From Deltaproteobacteria bacterium (GTDB lineage Bacteria > Desulfobacterota > Syntrophobacteria > BM002), in assembly GCA_017861095.1 (NCBI GenBank), contig JAGFXI010000080.1, positions 1 through 9,098 of the forward strand: a stretch of DNA of 9,098 nucleotides, in the 5' to 3' direction. The notes under the pieces were generated by a model. That model saw only the letters and a program-made list of their open reading frames with translations, was not told the origin of the DNA and did not search any database. The stretch's first letter is position 1. Every line of letters starts with the position of its first letter. A program made the position numbers and the translations under genes. Below are positions 5,660 through 9,098 of the stretch, piece after piece.

Positions 5660-6910
5660 GTGGCCCCTGTTTGCCTACCCGGCAAGGCTGGAGAGAGTGA
5701 TCAAGACCCTGCCGCCTCCTTTCGCGGCCAGGTGGGCCCCCTCGTTCTCCTCACCTTGATCTTCTTCCTCAACTTTCTCGCCAGAATCATCCTCGCTCCG
5801 CTTTTGCCGGCCATCGAGCAGGACCTCCACCTGGATCACGGAGAGGCGGGCTCGCTCTTCCTCCTCATCTCTCTCGGCTACTGCACCTCTCTCCTTGGTT
5901 CCGGGCTGGTATCATCTCGCCTCAGCCATCGGAAGACCATCATCCTCTCCGCCCTCGCCGCCGGCATTCCCCTTATTGCCCTTTGTTTCGGCAACCGGCT
6001 CTGGCAGATCCAGACCGCTCTCGTGGCCTTGGGTCTGGCAACGGGACTCTATCTCCCCTCAGGCATCGCCACCATCACCTCCTTGATCCCCCCAAAGCAC
6101 TGGGGAAAAGGGATAGCTATCCACGAAGTGGCACCAAATCTATGTGCCGTGGTGGCGCCTTTCATCTCCGAGGCCCTCCTTCCCTGGGTCTCCTGGTGGG
6201 GGATCCTGGCGCTCATCGGCGGGGCTTCCGTGATCGTCGGCATCGCCTTCTGGCGCTTTGGCGCCGGAGGCAGATTCTCCGGACAAGCGCCCACGGTCTC
6301 CGCCTTTCGGGCCCTCCTCGGGGACCGGAGCTTCTGGGCCATGACAGCCCTGCTCAGCCTGGCCATCAGCGCCAGCCTGGGGGTCTACACCATGTTTCCC
6401 CTCTACCTGGTGGCGGAACGAGGCATTGATCGTTCCTGGGCCAACATTCTGGTGGGACTCTCTCGCGCCTCGGGCCTGGCTGCGGTGTTCCTCGCAGGCT
6501 GGGCTGCGGACCGTATCGGCCCGCGACAGATCATGCGGTGGGTTTTTCTTCTCACCGGGACGTTTACCCTGCTCTTGGGCGGCGTTCCAGGATACTGGGT
6601 TGCGGCGGTGTTTTTTCTCCAGCAACTCTTCGCCGTCTGTTTCTTTCCGGCGGGGCTCGCGGCCCTTTCTGCCATCGGCCCTCCCCACGCGAGAAATTTG
6701 GCCGTTTCCCTGAGCATTCCCATGGCCTTCGTCGCAGGAGCCGGCGTGACTCCGACCTTAATCGGCGTCATGGGCGATGCCGGCTCATTCACCGGGGGAA
6801 TCGTCCTGGTGGGTGGCCTGATCCTCTCGGGCTTCGTCATCTGCCTTCGGTTGAGAGTACCCGGGGAGAATGGGTGTTCCAGCCGACCCGTCCACCTCGA
6901 TTCGCACTAA
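5660..6910 (+). CDS. MFS transporter, 12 transmembrane segments
   Basis: This 416-residue inner-membrane carrier of the major facilitator superfamily has two sets of six hydrophobic segments, with TM1 at about 27-47. A central cytoplasmic loop (about 200-225) divides the halves. The first loop 2-3 motif is weak (GSGLVSSRLSHRK; the usual Asp is absent), while its counterpart in the second half, AGWAADRIGPRQIMR (about 279-293), is well kept. TM5 carries GIAIHEVAPNLCAVVAPFI, with an unusual His-Glu pair in the membrane path that may bind proton or anionic substrate. Translation starts at GTG (5660) after AGAGGAG. The substrate cannot be named; small organic anions or drugs are possible. It ends 18 nt from the convergent gene. 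Confidence 0.9.
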   Translation: MAPVCLPGKAGESDQDPAASFRGQVGPLVLLTLIFFLNFLARIILAPLLPAIEQDLHLDHGEAGSLFLLISLGYCTSLLGSGLVSSRLSHRKTIILSALAAGIPLIALCFGNRLWQIQTALVALGLATGLYLPSGIATITSLIPPKHWGKGIAIHEVAPNLCAVVAPFISEALLPWVSWWGILALIGGASVIVGIAFWRFGAGGRFSGQAPTVSAFRALLGDRSFWAMTALLSLAISASLGVYTMFPLYLVAERGIDRSWANILVGLSRASGLAAVFLAGWAADRIGPRQIMRWVFLLTGTFTLLLGGVPGYWVAAVFFLQQLFAVCFFPAGLAALSAIGPPHARNLAVSLSIPMAFVAGAGVTPTLIGVMGDAGSFTGGIVLVGGLILSGFVICLRLRVPGENGCSSRPVHLDSH

Positions 6911-6928
6911 CGGCCGCTACTCCCCCGA

Positions 6929-7504
6929 TCACGGCGCCTTCCAGATGGGCTTCTCGTCCTTGTCGAAAAGCACGAGCGACACGGGCTGCTGCGCCTCGAT
7001 GGCCCCTGTCCCGGTCACCTTGGTGAGATCCACGGTTCCGAGGGCGGCACGGGTCTGTTCATTCCGATCGAGCAACGCGACCCTCGGCCCTTTCTCCTTG
7101 TCAACGGTGAGGGAGATGCGAACCTTGCCTTCCTTGTCCAGGAGAGCCAGGTAAGGCTCGCCGTTCACCCTGAGGGCCAGAGTGGCGCGATGGTTTCCCT
7201 CCCCGTCGCCAAGGCTCAACACCGGACTGTCCTCACCGGTGGCGAGGCTGAGCACGGCACGAAACTTCCCCCCCTTGTCAAACAGAATGAGCCCCGGCCC
7301 TCCCATGGACATGCTCAGGGCCGCCCGGACCGTTCCTTTCTCATCCACCAGTTGAAACTCCTCGGCGGTAAGAATCCGGGAAGGACCGGGAGCCGCCTGG
7401 GCAGCGACCGCTTGGCTGAACAACAGGCGACCGGCGACCGCGCCACCCAGAAGGCCCGCCGCCAAACCGATGACTACCAAGAAGCCATACCGTTTGCCGC
7501 TCAT
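6929..7504 (-). CDS. Membrane-anchored protein of tandem short beta repeats
   Basis: I do not know a named function. The 191-residue protein has one N-terminal hydrophobic segment (about 8-30, Gly/Ala-rich, possibly a signal anchor or an uncleaved signal), a short linker, then about six repeats of 21-25 residues. Their pattern is hydrophobic-L-h-D-x-x-G-x-x-R-A-x-L-S. Examples are FQLVDEKGTVRAALSM (50-66), LILFDKGGKFRAVLSL (72-87), YLALLDKEGKVRISLTV (118-134) and RVALLDRNEQTRAALG (141-156). Each unit looks like a beta hairpin, so the whole may form a small beta sheet or solenoid outside the inner membrane. The ATG at 7504 is chosen because AAGGAGG lies 5 nt before it; an upstream start would bury that site. 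It is monocistronic as far as seen. Confidence 0.85.
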   Translation of the reverse strand: MSGKRYGFLVVIGLAAGLLGGAVAGRLLFSQAVAAQAAPGPSRILTAEEFQLVDEKGTVRAALSMSMGGPGLILFDKGGKFRAVLSLATGEDSPVLSLGDGEGNHRATLALRVNGEPYLALLDKEGKVRISLTVDKEKGPRVALLDRNEQTRAALGTVDLTKVTGTGAIEAQQPVSLVLFDKDEKPIWKAP

Positions 7505-7618
7505 CTCGTCCTCCTTGATCAAGCTCTCCGCCCCCGCCGGGACGCGCCCCGGGAGGCCGACGAAAGAAGATCACCATGGAACCCTTATTCCCCGGGGACG
7601 GCCGCCCGGTCCAAGCGA
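7505..7618. other. Short spacer between the beta-repeat gene and the orphan lipoprotein
   Basis: GC-rich spacer of 114 nt holding the AAGGAGG ribosome site (7510-7516 region) of the leftward gene. It contains several GC-rich self-complementary patches (for example CCCCGGGG near 7590) but no clear terminator or promoter. The lipoprotein gene to the right and the beta-repeat gene may be co-transcribed. Confidence 0.4.
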
Positions 7619-8149
7619 TTACTTGGACAATCGCAGGGACTGGAAGATAACAATGCTCTGCTGGTAAAACTCCAACGTGGAACGGAGGGTTTTCGTGATT
7701 TCGTCGATTTGATATCGAGCTCCATCATTTGCGATCTTCTGGGCGATATCCTGGAGCGTCTCGGCATGTAAGGTGGCAAGTCCGATTACCCGCTGCAGAC
7801 TCTCGATGCGTTCCTGGCAGAAATCCTCCCTGTAATCTTCCTGAACATGGCAGAGCAATTCCAGTGATTTCTGTTCATATGACGCGATAACACGCAGCAG
7901 ATTGACCTTTTCGAGAACAAAAACAATATGAATATTATCGTTGTAGTTACTACTCATTCTCACAATTACCGTCATTTGCCTATATATGTCATCAAATCTG
8001 CTAATATTATTACCGAGCTTTCTGGCTATCGTGGAGAGCTCGGTGCAGAGTTTTTCGATGTTCTTCTCACTGCTGTCGGGCCATGTACATGATGCGACAT
8101 GAAAGCTGATCAGAACAAGAATGAGGAACACTCGGAACATTCGTCCCAC
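7619..8149 (-). CDS. Small orphan lipoprotein, helical, low-GC
   Basis: I do not recognise a family. The 176-residue product starts MGRMFRVFLILVLISFHVASC, a signal peptide with lipobox VASC (Cys21). The mature part is strongly alpha-helical, with charged amphipathic stretches such as EKNIEKLCTELSTIARKLGNN and RYQIDEITKTLRSTLEFYQQS. It is likely a helical bundle or coiled coil, with three further Cys. The coding DNA is clearly richer in A and T (AATAATATTAG-type codons) than the genes around it, a sign of transfer or of weak codon adaptation. The start is uncertain: GTG at 8149 has AAGG upstream, and ATG at 8140 would lose only three residues. A good promoter stands about 130 nt upstream, so the gene is probably expressed. 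Confidence 0.78.
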   Translation of the reverse strand: MGRMFRVFLILVLISFHVASCTWPDSSEKNIEKLCTELSTIARKLGNNISRFDDIYRQMTVIVRMSSNYNDNIHIVFVLEKVNLLRVIASYEQKSLELLCHVQEDYREDFCQERIESLQRVIGLATLHAETLQDIAQKIANDGARYQIDEITKTLRSTLEFYQQSIVIFQSLRLSK

Positions 8150-8280
8150 GTTACCTTACCCACTCCGGGTGAACTCACTCATCGATTCGGAGCTTCAGCC
8201 TTGCTTGTACGTTGACGAGAGTCCCCGCGCACGGAGACCAAACTGACGCGACCCCCGTGCTCGCGCCGCCCAACATCATG

Positions 8281-8310
8281 ATTAGACTGAAAACGATAGG
8301 GCCTTGTCAA
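8281..8310 (-). promoter_or_regulatory. sigma70-type promoter for the orphan lipoprotein gene
   Basis: On the minus strand a perfect TTGACA (8310-8305) is followed after 18 nt by TCTAAT (8286-8281), 11 of 12 consensus positions. The start would be near 8274, giving a leader of about 125 nt to the lipoprotein start. The leader has a possible hairpin GCACGG/CCGTGC (about 8229-8262). Confidence 0.6.
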
Positions 8311-8350
8311 GGATATAGCGAGGCCCCCTAGCCCGCATCATACCCGAGAC

Positions 8351-8392
8351 GCCGTCGCGAAGTAGTGGAGGGCTTCGCCCTGGCGCGGCGGC
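8351..8392. other. Two-tier stem-loop, possible structured RNA element
   Basis: GCCGTCGCG (8351-8359) pairs with CGCGGCGGC (8384-8392) over 9 bp with one T-G wobble. An asymmetric internal loop (8360-8368 against 8382-8383) follows, then AGGGC/GCCCT (8369-8373 with 8377-8381) around TTC. No T-run follows on either strand. I recognise no known riboswitch or ncRNA class. Confidence 0.35.
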
Positions 8393-8417
8393 AACCCCTT
8401 CAGGTCAGTATTGCCCG

Positions 8418-8447
8418 TTGACGTCAACCGGTAGATCGTGGTCTACT
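8418..8447 (+). promoter_or_regulatory. Weak plus-strand promoter candidate within a palindrome
   Basis: TTGACG (8418-8423) lies inside the perfect palindrome GTTGACGTCAAC (8417-8428). TCTACT (8442-8447, 4 of 6) follows after 18 nt. If real, a dimeric regulator on the palindrome would block the -35 and control the rightward gene at the window edge. Confidence 0.3.
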
Positions 8448-8706
8448 CTTGCCGCAGAGGTCACGGCGGCAGGAAAAACCCTTTCACCCATGAGGGGCAC
8501 GGACACCGCCCTTGGGTGCTTACCAAGGAGCCCGTTCGAACCGAGACTCTTCGACGAATGGATTCCCGGAAGCGACCCACCTCTTCCTCCACCGGCTTTT
8601 CTCGTCGGGCCAGAGAGGGCACCAACCGCGTCTCTTCGTTCCATGACGCCTTGGACGGGGACCTCTCCCGTCGCCTGCGCGCACCGGCACAAAGGGGCTC
8701 TAGCGA

Positions 8707-9098
8707 GTGGGAGCGTATCACACCCGGGATAGCTACGTCATCAGGTTGCCCCAACCGCTCCTGGACAACAGCGTCGAATTTCTCAGCAAAGCGCTCGAAG
8801 AATGCGACCTGATCGCCGACTATTATCATTGCCTGAATGCCATGCAGGATCAGAATGTTGCCTTTAGCGCCAGATCAACCCATCGAGTGTACCGGCGATT
8901 CCTGGCGGTATTCTTTCAGATTTTTGGCCCATTTTCGGCGAGTATCTCCTTCGACGAGGACTACCCACCTGTCGGCTGTGCCTATAACACCACGGTTAAC
9001 ATCGAGGTTGATCGGCGGGGTACCTATTTCCTTTCGCTCCTCAATGTCCTCTCTCTGACGAAGGAGTCCGAACGTTCAGCAGAGTGTCAGCGCCGGAG
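8707..9098 (+). CDS. Unrecognised protein, 3' end outside the window
   Basis: A frame free of stops from 8704 to the right edge (about 130 codons) reads natural-looking protein with GC-rich third positions. It runs SYVIRLPQPLLDNSVEFLSK, then ECDLIADYYHCLNAMQDQN, THRVYRRFLAVFFQIFGPF and GCAYNTTVNIEVDRRGTYF. It contains an amphipathic helix region, an aromatic-rich FFQIFGPF patch and beta-like C-terminal sequence; I recognise no family. A GTG at 8707 has AAAGGGG about 9 nt upstream and is the first usable start; ATG 8842 is an alternative. The true N-terminus might also lie further left in another frame. The opposite-strand frame 8461-8829 shares codon boundaries and is probably its mirror image. 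Confidence 0.5.
   Translation, partial: MGAYHTRDSYVIRLPQPLLDNSVEFLSKALEECDLIADYYHCLNAMQDQNVAFSARSTHRVYRRFLAVFFQIFGPFSASISFDEDYPPVGCAYNTTVNIEVDRRGTYFLSLLNVLSLTKESERSAECQRR

Larger units (their letters stand above)
8150..8706. other. Gene-poor stretch with promoters, a structured element and a palindrome
   Basis: No confident gene lies here. Leftward promoter elements sit at 8281-8310, a two-tier stem at 8351-8392, and the 12-bp palindrome GTTGACGTCAAC at 8417-8428. A plus-strand frame from ATG 8558 (MDSRKRPTSSSTGFSRRARE...) with about 70% GC at third positions might be the N-terminal part of the gene at the right edge, if a one-base shift near 8710-8725 joined them. That is weak. Confidence 0.45.

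Noticed and set aside
6140..6688. Minus-strand frames opposite the MFS gene
   Set aside because: Arg/Pro/Gly-rich mirror translations without membrane segments or motifs.
8461..8829. Minus-strand frame beginning MIIVGDQVAFFERFAEKFDAV
   Set aside because: Its codons are the exact antisense of the plus-strand edge gene; third-position GC is higher on the plus strand, that frame runs on to the window end, and the minus ATG has no good ribosome site. Its C-terminal half is low-complexity.

Overview
The window looks like chromosomal DNA of a diderm (Gram-negative type), fairly GC-rich bacterium. The signs are two lipoproteins with lipobox cysteines, a retrograde-lipid (Mla/Mce) transport locus, a PilZ protein and tRNA genes with encoded CCA ends. 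I cannot fix the lineage; the gene style recalls Desulfobacterota or Methylomirabilota/NC10-like genomes, but that is only an impression.

Left half (positions 209-4219, minus strand). Five tightly packed reading units are read right to left: a DJ-1/PfpI-family protein, an MlaE permease, an MlaF-like ABC ATPase, an MlaD/MCE protein broken into two frames, and a TPR lipoprotein. Gaps are -4 to +30 nt, so this is almost certainly one operon for lipid traffic between the membranes. Two things are odd. The MlaF-like protein has lost the key residues of Walker A, Q-loop, Walker B/catalytic Glu and H-loop while the fold and reading frame are intact. The mlaD gene carries a one-base frameshift near 1601-1603. 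No mlaC or mlaB is visible.

Centre (4220-5144). A short intergenic stretch has a possible minus-strand promoter for the operon and a near-consensus plus-strand promoter (TTGACA-N17-TATAAG) driving tRNA-Arg(TCG) and tRNA-Lys(CTT). A 13-bp terminator hairpin follows tRNA-Lys closely, and further hairpins follow, including a second strong terminator at 4839-4881.

Right-centre (5145-7504). A stand-alone PilZ c-di-GMP receptor and a 12-TM MFS transporter lie on the plus strand. Convergent to them is a membrane-anchored protein built of about six short beta repeats.

Right end (7619-9098). A small orphan lipoprotein of distinctly lower GC is read leftwards from a good sigma70-like promoter at 8281-8310. 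A roughly 550-nt gene-poor stretch with a structured element and a 12-bp palindrome follows. An unrecognised plus-strand coding region (from about 8707) then runs off the window.
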